In this document: piece by piece, positions 1-7,230 of the stretch | How the letters are laid out: each line of letters begins with the position of its first letter | Position numbering within the stretch: the first letter of the stretch is position 1 | Assembly: GCF_003610455.1 (NCBI RefSeq) | Contig: NZ_RAQK01000001.1 | Coordinates: forward strand, 124,001 to 188,000 | Direction: 5' to 3' | Length of the DNA stretch: 64,000 nt | DNA from: Sulfitobacter guttiformis | Lineage (GTDB): Bacteria > Pseudomonadota > Alphaproteobacteria > Rhodobacterales > Rhodobacteraceae | The notes under the pieces: generated by a model | Database searches by the model: none | What the model was told of the DNA's origin: nothing | The model's input: only the letters and a program-made list of their open reading frames with translations | Position numbers and translations under genes: made by a program

Positions 1-759
1 ACCGATCTTGAGAAACCCCATCAAGCCTGAGGACTTGCCACCGCCCGACAGTTTCTCGCCAGCGCCGCGCAGCGACGAAAAGTTAGTGCCGGTGCCGGAA
101 CCATATTTGAAAAGGCGGGCCTCGCGCACCCAAAGATCCATGATCCCGCCATCACCGACCAGATCGTCGGCCACGGACTGGATGAAACAGGCATGCGGTT
201 GCGGGTGCTCATAGCTGGAGGTGGAGCGGGTCAGCTTGGCTGTTTTGTGATCCACATAATAATGGCCCTGCGCCGGACCGTCGATGCCGTAGGCCCAATG
301 CAGACCGGTGTTGAACCACTGCGGCGAGTTGGGTGCCGCGCGCTGTGAGGCCAGCATGTAGCGCATCTCGTCATAATAGGTGCGCGCATCTTCTTCGGTG
401 GTGAAATAGCCACCTTTCCAGCCCCAGTAGGCCCATGCACCCGCAAGACGGTCGAATACCTGCTTGGAGGAGGTCTCACCGCCCATCTGTGCGTCTTCGG
501 CTGGCTCCGAACGCCACAGGAACTCAGGAACGCCCTTTTCCTTCACGCGCTTGGAAGCGGATGGAACACCTGCTTTTCGGAAATATTTTTGTGCGATGAC
601 GTCGGAGGCCACTTGGCTCCATGATTTGGGAACTTCGACATTGTCGAGATGGAAGACGACCGAACCGTCAGGATTGCGAATTTCGGAGACTGTGCTCACG
701 AAATCCAGATCCGCATAAGCGTCTTTTCCTTGAGTGGTGAATTTGCGTTCAATTTTCAT
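1..759 (-). CDS. nrdJ: Vitamin B12-dependent ribonucleotide reductase (class II), N-terminal part
   Basis: Reduces ribonucleotides to deoxyribonucleotides using adenosylcobalamin as radical source, in the cytoplasm. The gene runs off the left edge of the window, so only the first 253 codons are seen, read leftwards from the ATG at 759-757 (protein begins MKIERKFTT). The frame is open throughout and contains the family motifs NSPQWFNTG and KYGSGTGTNFS, and ends in the window at GGGKSSGLMGF, as in alphaproteobacterial NrdJ proteins of about 1200 residues. The ribosome binding site is weak (GGGGC). The leader holds an exact 37-bp tandem repeat described separately. Identity is secure; the rest of the protein cannot be checked here. 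Confidence 0.95.
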   Translation of the reverse strand, partial: MKIERKFTTQGKDAYADLDFVSTVSEIRNPDGSVVFHLDNVEVPKSWSQVASDVIAQKYFRKAGVPSASKRVKEKGVPEFLWRSEPAEDAQMGGETSSKQVFDRLAGAWAYWGWKGGYFTTEEDARTYYDEMRYMLASQRAAPNSPQWFNTGLHWAYGIDGPAQGHYYVDHKTAKLTRSTSSYEHPQPHACFIQSVADDLVGDGGIMDLWVREARLFKYGSGTGTNFSSLRGAGEKLSGGGKSSGLMGFLKIG

Positions 760-793
760 CGCGCTGCCCCATTATCCAGCTTTTCACATATCT

Positions 794-894
794 GGGCACA
801 CGATTAGTGCCCGGCTCCTGACTTTCAGGCAGAGCCACATCTAGTGCCCGGCTCCTGACTTTCAGGCAGAGCCACATCAAGGTGCGCATTGGTG
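794..894 (-). promoter_or_regulatory. Candidate structured 5' leader of nrdJ
   Basis: On the minus strand the two 37-base copies are followed by a further hairpin, GGGCAC (812-807) with GTGCCC (799-794), loop of seven. The GGGCAC of the upstream copy could pair with the same GTGCCC, so two folds exclude each other. A weak promoter may precede it (ATGACA at 928-923, TTAGGT at 906-901, 16-base spacer), which would place the repeats inside the transcript. Phrases such as AGTCAGGAGCC recall the core of cobalamin riboswitches, but the element is too short and lacks the usual B12-box layout, so the class is unknown. I recall that a conserved RNA upstream of nrdJ genes has been reported; I cannot check whether this is it. 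Confidence 0.4.
805..878. repeat. Exact 37-bp tandem duplication in the nrdJ leader
   Basis: Bases 805-841 and 842-878 are identical, head to tail. Read on the minus strand (the nrdJ sense strand), each copy contains a stem CCTGA/TCAGG with loop AAG, enclosed by GGCT/AGCC, followed by GGGCAC. The repeat lies about 45 to 120 bases upstream of the nrdJ start codon and nowhere else that I noticed in this window. It is either a recent tandem duplication or a doubled structural RNA element. Confidence 0.9.
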
Positions 895-1083
895 CAAATC
901 ACCTAATACGCGCTTGTTTTCCTGTCATTTAAGACCGTTTGCCTGCACTCTGCTCATTAGCCCGCCGCACAGTGTTAAACCACTACATGTTGTGGCGTGA
1001 CTGTTAGCCTGCACAACCTGACGTATATGACCCCAATCGGTCAACGTATTTATTAGCAAGAAATTCATTTTTTGGAGGTTGAC

Positions 1084-1317
1084 GTGTCCAAGGACAGAGG
1101 TGGCCTTCACGCCCGCGTGATGACACCAGCCGCCATGCGCAAAAAGGTTAACGAGAATGCATTTCCAAAAAATGCTTTGAAACGCCACAAATATGGCAAA
1201 TTCCTCATCCCTTCCCAAAGGTCTGGCACCGAAACGAGGTCCCCCGACTGCCCGAATCTCGCAAGATGGAATCAGGCAAAATTCATCGCTGAAAAAACTG
1301 GCACGGGTCATAAGTGA
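1084..1317 (+). CDS. Possible small basic protein, unrecognised
   Basis: A 77-codon frame starts with GTG at 1084, five bases after a perfect GGAGG (1074-1078), and ends with TGA at 1315-1317. The product is rich in lysine, arginine and histidine (for example MRKKVNENAF and LKRHKYGKF) and has no signal peptide, membrane segment or domain I recognise. The good ribosome binding site is the main support. The surrounding sequence looks non-coding, so this may be a chance frame or a decayed gene. Confidence 0.25.
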   Translation: MSKDRGGLHARVMTPAAMRKKVNENAFPKNALKRHKYGKFLIPSQRSGTETRSPDCPNLARWNQAKFIAEKTGTGHK

Positions 1318-1485
1318 CCGGCAGAAATGACCCAAGCGCAACACTAGCTATGGGGAAAAACCCTAAAGCTGAACCAGATTTGACCACATCTTGGAAAGTT
1401 GGAAGTTTTTCGTTTGGCGGCCGAGTGCCGTGTGCCGAACGCGATTCTCATAGAGGCTTTCCAGAACAGGGATTGTTACCAAGTG

Positions 1486-1527
1486 CTGAAAACACTTGCG
1501 GCCTCTCCGAATTAACGAAGAGGCCGC
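1486..1527 (-). terminator. Probable intrinsic terminator after tRNA-Pro
   Basis: A 9-bp perfect stem, 1498-1506 (GCGGCCTCT) with 1519-1527 (AGAGGCCGC), has a 12-base loop. On the minus strand it lies about 26 bases after the tRNA and is followed, after AAGTG, by a run of four T (1492-1489). The short and delayed T run makes it a moderate rather than a strong terminator. Confidence 0.5.
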
Positions 1528-1552
1528 ATGAGTTCGATCTGGTAATCGAAAA

Positions 1553-1629
1553 TGGTCGGGGCGAGATGATTCGAACATCCGACCCCCTGTACCCAAAACA
1601 GGTGCGCTACCAGGCTGCGCCACGCCCCG
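1553..1629 (-). tRNA. tRNA-Pro (anticodon TGG)
   Basis: A complete cloverleaf is readable on the minus strand. The acceptor stem is CGGGGCG (1629-1623) with CGCCCCG (1563-1557), followed by discriminator A and an encoded CCA (1555-1553). The D-arm sequence is GCGCAGCCTGGTAGCGC, the anticodon stem CCTGT/ACAGG encloses the loop TTTGGGT with anticodon TGG, and the T-loop is TTCGAAT. No intron is present and the length is 77 bases. It reads proline CCA, and by wobble other CCN codons. A hairpin with a short T run follows. Confidence 0.95.
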
Positions 1630-1701
1630 ACTGAGGTCTACTTAGCGAAGGCAATCGGGATTGAAAAGCCGAAATTTAACCCGCAGAGCTATCAAATGCA
1701 T

Positions 1702-2208
1702 TTAGCTGCATTGCCACGGCTCCTGCTTGCTCAGAAAGGCGGGATGGCGCAGCACATCCCCCGCTTTGATCCCCAAGCGGCGGGCCAACCCACCATTGAT
1801 TTCCAACACCCCCGTGAGCAACATGCTCCCCGGCGAAATAGGCGTTTCGTCATGGGGCTGGGCGCGTTCGTGAATGTGCTCGATCACCCCGAAACTGTCT
1901 ATAAACAGCATATCAAGCTCGATCAGCGTGTTTCGCATCCAAAAGCTCAGAATCTGCGGGCGCTGGTAGACAAAAAGCATCCCCTTGCTCAGGGGCAGCG
2001 CTGCAACATGCATCAAACCCTGCGAACGGGTGGCATCCGTATCCGCGACATCTACGTTGAATACAGCCTTGCCAAAATCGCCCGTGATGGTGACACGGTC
2101 CGTCTCACAGTGGTCAAGCGGCGTGCGCGCCTGCGCCCTGCCCCCGACGAATCCCGCAAGACCTAATCCGGCGATGAATGTTCGTCTGTCGACGAAACGG
2201 TTTCCCAT
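1702..2208 (-). CDS. DUF192 family exported protein
   Basis: A protein of 168 residues in the DUF192 (COG1430) family, whose function is not established. The N-terminus has a twin arginine followed by a hydrophobic stretch (DRRTFIAGLGLAGF, residues 7-20) and a likely cleavage site after AQA near residue 27, so export, possibly by Tat, is likely. The DUF192 core covers about residues 40-160, with the typical phrases QGLMHV, GMLFVY, FWMRNT and LDMLFID. The start is supported by AGAGGTG six bases upstream. It overlaps the end of the cold-shock gene by 46 bases, so the two are cotranscribed. Confidence 0.85.
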   Translation of the reverse strand: MGNRFVDRRTFIAGLGLAGFVGGRAQARTPLDHCETDRVTITGDFGKAVFNVDVADTDATRSQGLMHVAALPLSKGMLFVYQRPQILSFWMRNTLIELDMLFIDSFGVIEHIHERAQPHDETPISPGSMLLTGVLEINGGLARRLGIKAGDVLRHPAFLSKQEPWQCS

Positions 2209-2720
2209 GCGTGCACCTCTGCTGCCATGCGACCGCGCTTGCCGATGATGACACGGATCGCGATTGCTTCACCCGGAGACAAATCAGACAGCCCCGATTG
2301 GCGCAAGACATCCATATGAACGAAAACATCCTCGGGGTTGCCGAAGACATTTGCAAAACCAAAACCTTTACCCTTGTCGAACCATTTGATCCGCGCGGCA
2401 ACCAGCGGGCTGTTTGCTATCTCTTCTCTATCCAGTCCCGCAATATCAGGCAGCGTTGTCTGCACACCGACCGGCGGCCGGATCGACCGGATCTCGCTGG
2501 CTTGTACGCCGCGGTCGGTCTGTTGTGCCATCAACTCGACGCGTGAACCGTCGGCGACCGAGCTTTGTCCAAAGTTTCGCAACACGTTGACATGCAAAAG
2601 TATATCAACGCCGCCAGCATCAGACAGGACAAAACCGAATCCTTTGACCGGATCGAACCATTTTACTGTACCCGTAACCGCCATGGGCTCAGGTAAATCT
2701 TCCTCGTGCGTTAGGGACAT
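2163..2720 (-). CDS. Cold-shock protein with two CSD domains
   Basis: A cytoplasmic nucleic-acid-binding protein of 185 residues with two cold-shock domains. The first, about residues 14-80, carries TVKWFDPVKGFGFV and DILLHVNVL. The second, about residues 108-172, carries IKWFDKGKGFGFANV and DVFVHMDVL. These match the RNP1 and RNP2 RNA-binding motifs. The double-domain form of about 180 residues is common in Rhodobacterales and likely acts on RNA structure or translation. I chose the ATG at 2720; a TTG seven codons upstream is possible. The DUF192 gene follows with overlap. Which stress induces it cannot be read from the sequence. Confidence 0.9.
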   Translation of the reverse strand: MSLTHEEDLPEPMAVTGTVKWFDPVKGFGFVLSDAGGVDILLHVNVLRNFGQSSVADGSRVELMAQQTDRGVQASEIRSIRPPVGVQTTLPDIAGLDREEIANSPLVAARIKWFDKGKGFGFANVFGNPEDVFVHMDVLRQSGLSDLSPGEAIAIRVIIGKRGRMAAEVHAWETVSSTDEHSSPD

Positions 2721-2835
2721 ATTTTTCGCACCGTCTTTCAAATCAAATGTAAGAGCAAATCTGCCCCTTTGGCCAAGAAAAAGTCATCACTGGTAAAATA
2801 AAAAACCGCATTTTAGAAATTAAGCCGTAAATTAT

Positions 2836-3441
2836 TTACGGATTAAGCCGTGTAATTGTCCAAGGCGCATCAGGCGTTTCGCGCCGCCACTGAAATCTGT
2901 TGTGCAACCTTGCCGCACCATCGCTCCAGAATTCCAGCTCTAGCGGGATCAAGCGATAGCCACCCCAAAAAGGCGGCCGCGCGGGAGTGTCGCCGTGCTC
3001 GGCTGCTGCCTTCTCCAAAGCCCGCTCAAGCGTGGCACGATTCTCAAGCGGTTTGGACTGGTCCGAGGCCCACGCACCGTGCCTGCTTTTCAGCGACCGC
3101 GATGCGTAATATGCATCTGCCTTTTCGCCGTCCTCTCGTGTGATTAAGCCTCTTGCACGCACCTGCCGGGCCAACGACTTCCAGTGCATCACAAAAGCGG
3201 CTTTGCCTGCCTGCTCCAGCTCAACCGCTTTGGCACTTGTATAGTTGGTATAGAAAACAAATGCATCATTTTCAATATCTTTAAGCAAAACAACGCGCGC
3301 ATTGGGCATACCGTCCGCATCGACGGTACTAAGGGCGATGGCATTCGGATCGCTCGGCTCGACCTGCGCTGCCTCTGCCAACCACGCACGCGCCAAAGCA
3401 AAAGGATCGTCACCTGCAAATATACCGGTACGGTCTGACAT
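2836..3441 (-). CDS. pdxH: Pyridoxamine 5'-phosphate oxidase
   Basis: Oxidises pyridoxine or pyridoxamine 5'-phosphate to pyridoxal 5'-phosphate with FMN and O2, the last step of vitamin B6 synthesis and salvage. The 201-residue product has the FMN-binding phrases [20 protein letters not shown] and RQVRARG, the loop [13 protein letters not shown], and the C-terminal signature [15 protein letters not shown]. Length and order fit the family. The start at 3441 is preceded by AAAGGGA; an in-frame upstream start would add seven residues. It is divergent from fabI, with 230 bases between the two starts. Confidence 0.96.
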   Translation of the reverse strand: MSDRTGIFAGDDPFALARAWLAEAAQVEPSDPNAIALSTVDADGMPNARVVLLKDIENDAFVFYTNYTSAKAVELEQAGKAAFVMHWKSLARQVRARGLITREDGEKADAYYASRSLKSRHGAWASDQSKPLENRATLERALEKAAAEHGDTPARPPFWGGYRLIPLELEFWSDGAARLHNRFQWRRETPDAPWTITRLNP

Positions 3442-3671
3442 TATCGTTTCCCTTTCACACACATAAAAACCGCCGGACTATACTCTCCCTACAGCCCTGT
3501 GGTTATGCAATATAGGGCGCGTTAAGGCGCCTATGGTATTGCTTGCCCACACAATTCACCCATTGCGAGCATCTTCGCAAGCCAAAATGCGATATATATT
3601 AGCCTCACTTGATGGCCAGCACCCAATCGCGTAGACCGATCTGAACCTGATTATGAACGGAGTTTTAGGCA
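3442..3671. promoter_or_regulatory. Divergent pdxH/fabI promoter region with two dyads
   Basis: The interval holds two inverted repeats. One is ATAGG(G)CGC at 3512-3520 with GCGCCTAT at 3527-3534, one base bulged. The other is TTGCGA at 3563-3568 with TCGCAA at 3575-3580. An AT-rich TATATATT follows at 3593-3600 and could be the fabI -10 region. No regulator can be assigned from the sequence. Confidence 0.35.
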
Positions 3672-4475
3672 ATGTCGAACAATCTGATGGCGGGCAAGCG
3701 AGGGCTGATTATGGGATTGGCCAACGATAAATCAATTGCCTGGGGCATTGCCAAACAGCTCGCTGATGCCGGTGCCGAGCTTGCGTTTTCCTATCAGGGT
3801 GACGCCTTGAAAAAACGTGTTGATCCGCTGGCTGCCTCGCTCGGCTCCGATATTGTACTGCCCTGTGATGTAGGCGACGAGGCATCGATTGACGCGCTGT
3901 TTGACGGTTTAAAGGAGCGCTGGGACAGCCTTGACTTCATCGTGCACGCCATTGGATTTTCTGATAAAAACGAATTGCGTGGCCGCTACGTTGACACCAG
4001 CCGCGCGAATTTCACGCTGTCCATGGATATTTCGGTCTATTCTTTCACCGCGGTTGTCCAGCGCGCCGAAAAGATGATGACCAAGGGCGGTTCCTGCCTG
4101 ACCCTGACCTACTACGGCGCCGAAAAAGTCATGCCTCATTACAATGTCATGGGTGTGGCAAAGGCAGCACTTGAGGCATCAGTCAAATATCTTGCCGAAG
4201 ATCTGGGCAAGGATAACATCCGCGTCAATGCAATCTCCGCAGGTCCGATCAAGACGCTCGCCGCCTCCGGCATCGGCGATTTCCGCTATATTATGAAGTG
4301 GAACGAGTACAACTCACCGCTGCGCCGCAACGTCACCATCGACGAGGTCGGCAAATCCGCGCTGTTCCTGTTGTCTGATCTGGGTTCGGGCACAACCGGC
4401 GAGAACCTGCATGTGGACGCGGGCTATCATGTGGTAGGCATGAAGGCGGTCGACGCGCCAGACATGAGCAAATGA
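3672..4475 (+). CDS. fabI: Enoyl-[acyl-carrier-protein] reductase (NADH)
   Basis: Reduces trans-2-enoyl-ACP to acyl-ACP in each round of fatty acid elongation (type II synthase, cytoplasm). The 267-residue product is an atypical short-chain dehydrogenase: nucleotide-binding region GLANDKSIAWGIA at residues 15-27 and the FabI-specific catalytic pair in Y157-NVMGVA-K164 following YYGAEK. SAGPIKTLAASGI near 189-201 is the substrate-loop signature. The start ATG follows GGAG. The stop overlaps the start of the next gene by four bases (ATGA), so fabI heads a three-gene coupled unit. Confidence 0.97.
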   Translation: MSNNLMAGKRGLIMGLANDKSIAWGIAKQLADAGAELAFSYQGDALKKRVDPLAASLGSDIVLPCDVGDEASIDALFDGLKERWDSLDFIVHAIGFSDKNELRGRYVDTSRANFTLSMDISVYSFTAVVQRAEKMMTKGGSCLTLTYYGAEKVMPHYNVMGVAKAALEASVKYLAEDLGKDNIRVNAISAGPIKTLAASGIGDFRYIMKWNEYNSPLRRNVTIDEVGKSALFLLSDLGSGTTGENLHVDAGYHVVGMKAVDAPDMSK

Positions 4476-4783
4476 AGCTTGGCGTGATGACGGCGGCGAT
4501 ACTAACTATTGCCTCGCCGGGCTATGCCCGGGATGTGGGCACCGCCGGAATTGCGCCACTTATCACGGGCCGTTTGAACGTCGATGTCGTGTGCGTCATC
4601 CGGCATTTGGACGGCGGATTCCCAAATCTGTCCGAGCCGTTGGGCTGTCCGGTAAAAACCTTTGCCACCAGCACATCGCTCACCCTGTACGCCGATCACG
4701 TCGCCACAGCGCACTGGTACAATAACGCGCTTCAAGAAGGTGCGCGCGCCCTGCCCCACAAAGTCATGGCCCTCAAACGATGA
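4472..4783 (+). CDS. Small secreted protein of unknown function
   Basis: A 103-residue protein that I do not recognise. It starts with a short signal peptide (MKLGVMTAAILTIASPGYA, cleavage probably near residue 19). The mature part has two cysteines, in DVVCVIR and LGCPVKT, that could form a disulfide in the periplasm, and no other motif. Both ends overlap neighbours by four bases (ATGA with fabI and with the LysE-type gene), which supports translation and this start. Its place in the fabI unit does not reveal a role. Confidence 0.7.
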   Translation: MKLGVMTAAILTIASPGYARDVGTAGIAPLITGRLNVDVVCVIRHLDGGFPNLSEPLGCPVKTFATSTSLTLYADHVATAHWYNNALQEGARALPHKVMALKR

Positions 4784-5382
4784 CGCCCGAAAATCTCTTA
4801 GCCTTCAATGCGGTACTGATCGTCTCTATCCTCAGTCCCGGCGCGGCCTTTTTAATGGCTGTGCGCACCTCGATCGCGAACGGGCGGCGCGCAGGTGTTT
4901 CAACCGGCCTCGGGTTAGGCATTATGGCCAGCTTGTGGACACTGGCAGCACTTTTGGGAATGGACGCGCTGTTTGTTTTCTTTCCATGGGCCTTCGCCGC
5001 GCTGAAAATTGGGGGCGCAGTCTACCTTATCTATTTGGGTATCAAGACATGGCGCGGGGCCGCGACCCCGCTCGGGAGCGCTCCGAAGGCGCAGGGCCGC
5101 GCGTTTATCGACGGCTTTTTGGTAAACCTCGGCAATCCCAAATCAGTCTTGTTCGCCGCAGCGGTTCTGGTGGTTATCTTTCCACCCGATCTAACGCTGG
5201 CTGAAATCGCTTTTGTCACCCTCAATCACCTCGTTCTTGAAATCTTGTTTTACACGGCTTGCGCCTTCATCCTGACCGCACCTGTCGCCCGCGCCCGCTT
5301 TTTGCGTGCCAAACCCCTGATCGACCGTTCGGCAGCAGTGCTGCTGGGCGGTCTTGGTATTAAACTTCTACTACAAAGGTAA
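4780..5382 (+). CDS. LysE/RhtB family amino acid exporter
   Basis: An inner-membrane protein of 200 residues with about six hydrophobic segments. The signature near the N-terminus, [20 protein letters not shown] (residues 16-35), is the LysE/RhtB motif. The further phrases [15 protein letters not shown] and [14 protein letters not shown] are also typical. The family exports amino acids or homoserine lactones; the substrate cannot be told from sequence. It overlaps the preceding small gene by four bases, and gpt follows seven bases after its stop. Confidence 0.9.
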   Translation: MTPENLLAFNAVLIVSILSPGAAFLMAVRTSIANGRRAGVSTGLGLGIMASLWTLAALLGMDALFVFFPWAFAALKIGGAVYLIYLGIKTWRGAATPLGSAPKAQGRAFIDGFLVNLGNPKSVLFAAAVLVVIFPPDLTLAEIAFVTLNHLVLEILFYTACAFILTAPVARARFLRAKPLIDRSAAVLLGGLGIKLLLQR

Positions 5383-5389
5383 CTTCGCC

Positions 5390-5911
5390 ATGTCCGACAC
5401 CCGCCTCCCCCATGAAAAAGGCTTTCACATCAGCTGGGACCAAATCCACCGCGACAGCCGCGCACTGGCATGGCGGCTGGACGGCAAAGGACCGGACGAT
5501 GGTGCATGGCGCGCCGTAGTTGCCATCACCCGCGGCGGCATGGCCCCTGCAATGATCGTCGCACGCGAGCTCGATATACGCACCGTGGACACGATTTCAG
5601 TGGTTTCCTACCATTCCGGCGGCGGAAAGGCAGACGAGCGACGCGAGGCCCGTGTGCTCAAATCTCCTGACAACAATATGATGGGCGATGGCACAGGCAT
5701 TCTCATTGTCGACGATCTGGTAGATAGCGGCAAAACCCTCGAGCTTGTCCGCTCGCTCTACCCCAACGCGCATTTCGCCACAGTTTACGCCAAACCCGCG
5801 GGCGAGCCCATGGTCGACACCTTCATTACGGGCGTATCGCAAGACACATGGATCTTTTTCCCATGGGACATGGCTCTGCAATATGTAGAACCTTACCGCG
5901 GAAAAGACTGA
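5390..5911 (+). CDS. gpt: Xanthine-guanine phosphoribosyltransferase
   Basis: Transfers ribose 5-phosphate from PRPP to xanthine or guanine (purine salvage). The 173-residue product has [17 protein letters not shown], as in Gpt, and the PRPP-binding motif [15 protein letters not shown] near residues 104-118. The closing part [12 protein letters not shown] is typical of the E. coli Gpt type. I placed the start at the ATG at 5390 (MSDTRLPHE), preceded by AAAGGT; an upstream in-frame codon would run into the LysE-type gene. It probably belongs to the same transcript. Confidence 0.93.
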   Translation: MSDTRLPHEKGFHISWDQIHRDSRALAWRLDGKGPDDGAWRAVVAITRGGMAPAMIVARELDIRTVDTISVVSYHSGGGKADERREARVLKSPDNNMMGDGTGILIVDDLVDSGKTLELVRSLYPNAHFATVYAKPAGEPMVDTFITGVSQDTWIFFPWDMALQYVEPYRGKD

Positions 5912-5979
5912 TCTAAAACGGCTTCTTCAATTTACCTTTACGCTTACTCCAACCTAATTTCCCGCAACGGACGCCCGCA

Positions 5980-7164
5980 ATGACAGCACCCCGCACCGCC
6001 ACCACTTTCGCCCCACCTGTCATGGAAGCCCGCCGCTGGCTCGACGGCATCACATTCCCCGTTGACCGCCCCCTCATCAACGTGAGTCAGGCCGCTCCCG
6101 TCGAGCCACCGCACCCGGATATGCGCCGTGCTATGGCCGACGCGGTACTCGAAGACGATTCAGCGCACCTCTACGGCCCGGTCTTGGGCATGCCTGCCTT
6201 ACGCACAACATTGGCTGCACGCACCGCCCGTATTTATGGCGGCAGTGTCGCACCTGAACAGATCGCGATAACATCGGGCTGCAATCAGGCCTTCGCCGCC
6301 GCGATCGCCGCCCTGTGCGGGGAAGGCGACGAAGTCATCATTCCAGTGCCATGGTACTTCAACCATAAAATGTGGCTCGATATGGCGGGGGCGACATCCG
6401 TACCGCTTGCCTGCGACGGTACGTTGCTGCCCGATCCCGCGCAGGCGGCAGACCTTATCACCCCCCGGACCCGCGCCATCGTACTGGTAACGCCAAACAA
6501 TCCCACCGGTCGCGAATATCCCGATGGTTTGGTGCGTGCCTTTTACGACCTGTGTAGATCGCATGGAATCGCGCTCATTGTGGATGAAACATACCGCGAT
6601 TTTCATGCAGGGAGCGATGCGCCCCACAGCTTGTTCACGCAAGCCGACTGGGATGAAACCCTGATCCACCTCTATTCGTTTTCTAAGGCCTACCGCCTCA
6701 CCGGCCACAGGATCGGTGCGATTGCCGCGGCCCCCGCGCTGTTAGCGGAGATCGAAAAATTTCTGGATACTGTTGCGATCTGCCCCAATCAGGTTGGCCA
6801 GTCTGCAGCCCTGTGGGGGATGCAAAACCTAGACCAATGGCTGGCGGCCGAACGAAGCGAGATCCTCACCCGCCGTGCCGCCATAACCACCAACATGCCC
6901 GCGCTGGCGACACAGGAGTGGAAATTGTTGGGGCTGGGTGGTTATTTTGCCTATCTGCAACACCCTTTTGTCATGAGCAGTGCGCAGCTTGCCCCATTGA
7001 TGGTAGCCCAAGCAGGTATTCTGTGCCTCCCGGGAACCATGTTCTACCCGCAGAACCACAGCGACGGTGAGGCCGAGCTGCGCATTGCTTTTGCCAATCT
7101 TGACGCGGGCGGCATCGCTACGTTGTTTGCGCGCCTTGCAACGCTTGATCTGCCGCACCGATAG
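5980..7164 (+). CDS. PLP-dependent class I/II aminotransferase
   Basis: A fold-type I aminotransferase of 394 residues. Visible cofactor-site elements are NNPTG (173-177), the aspartate in VDETYRDF (D202), the PLP lysine in YSFSKAYRLTG (K236) and the phosphate-contacting arginine region GHRIG (242-246). The C-terminal arginine that binds the substrate carboxylate probably lies in ELRIAFAN. The amino donor and keto acid cannot be assigned. It stands between gpt and ppiD on the same strand, with 68 and 66 bases on each side. Confidence 0.9.
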   Translation: MTAPRTATTFAPPVMEARRWLDGITFPVDRPLINVSQAAPVEPPHPDMRRAMADAVLEDDSAHLYGPVLGMPALRTTLAARTARIYGGSVAPEQIAITSGCNQAFAAAIAALCGEGDEVIIPVPWYFNHKMWLDMAGATSVPLACDGTLLPDPAQAADLITPRTRAIVLVTPNNPTGREYPDGLVRAFYDLCRSHGIALIVDETYRDFHAGSDAPHSLFTQADWDETLIHLYSFSKAYRLTGHRIGAIAAAPALLAEIEKFLDTVAICPNQVGQSAALWGMQNLDQWLAAERSEILTRRAAITTNMPALATQEWKLLGLGGYFAYLQHPFVMSSAQLAPLMVAQAGILCLPGTMFYPQNHSDGEAELRIAFANLDAGGIATLFARLATLDLPHR

Positions 7165-7230
7165 CATCCTCTTGCCCCTGTGGGTCCAAGTGCTTAGACA
7201 GTCCCAAACACTGCACAAGGGACACCTGTC

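Larger units (their letters stand above)
879..1552. other. Gene-poor gap between the nrdJ leader and tRNA-Pro
   Basis: This stretch is visibly richer in A and T than its surroundings. It may hold one short basic open frame on the plus strand (1084-1317) and it holds the tRNA-Pro terminator near its right end. A longer minus-strand open frame (925-1344) has no recognisable protein character. I see no transposase remnants, terminal repeats or second tRNA in it. Confidence 0.5.

Noticed and set aside
794..894. Canonical cobalamin riboswitch before nrdJ
   Set aside because: Some phrases are similar, but the element is far too short and the usual multi-helix core and B12 box order are not present, so I list it only as a structured leader of unknown class.
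925..1344. Minus-strand open frame of 139 codons
   Set aside because: Composition is irregular, no family resemblance or credible ribosome binding site, and it runs against the better-supported small frame on the other strand.
1314..1634. Plus-strand open frame of 106 codons
   Set aside because: It runs straight through the tRNA-Pro gene and its terminator hairpin on the other strand, so it is a chance frame.
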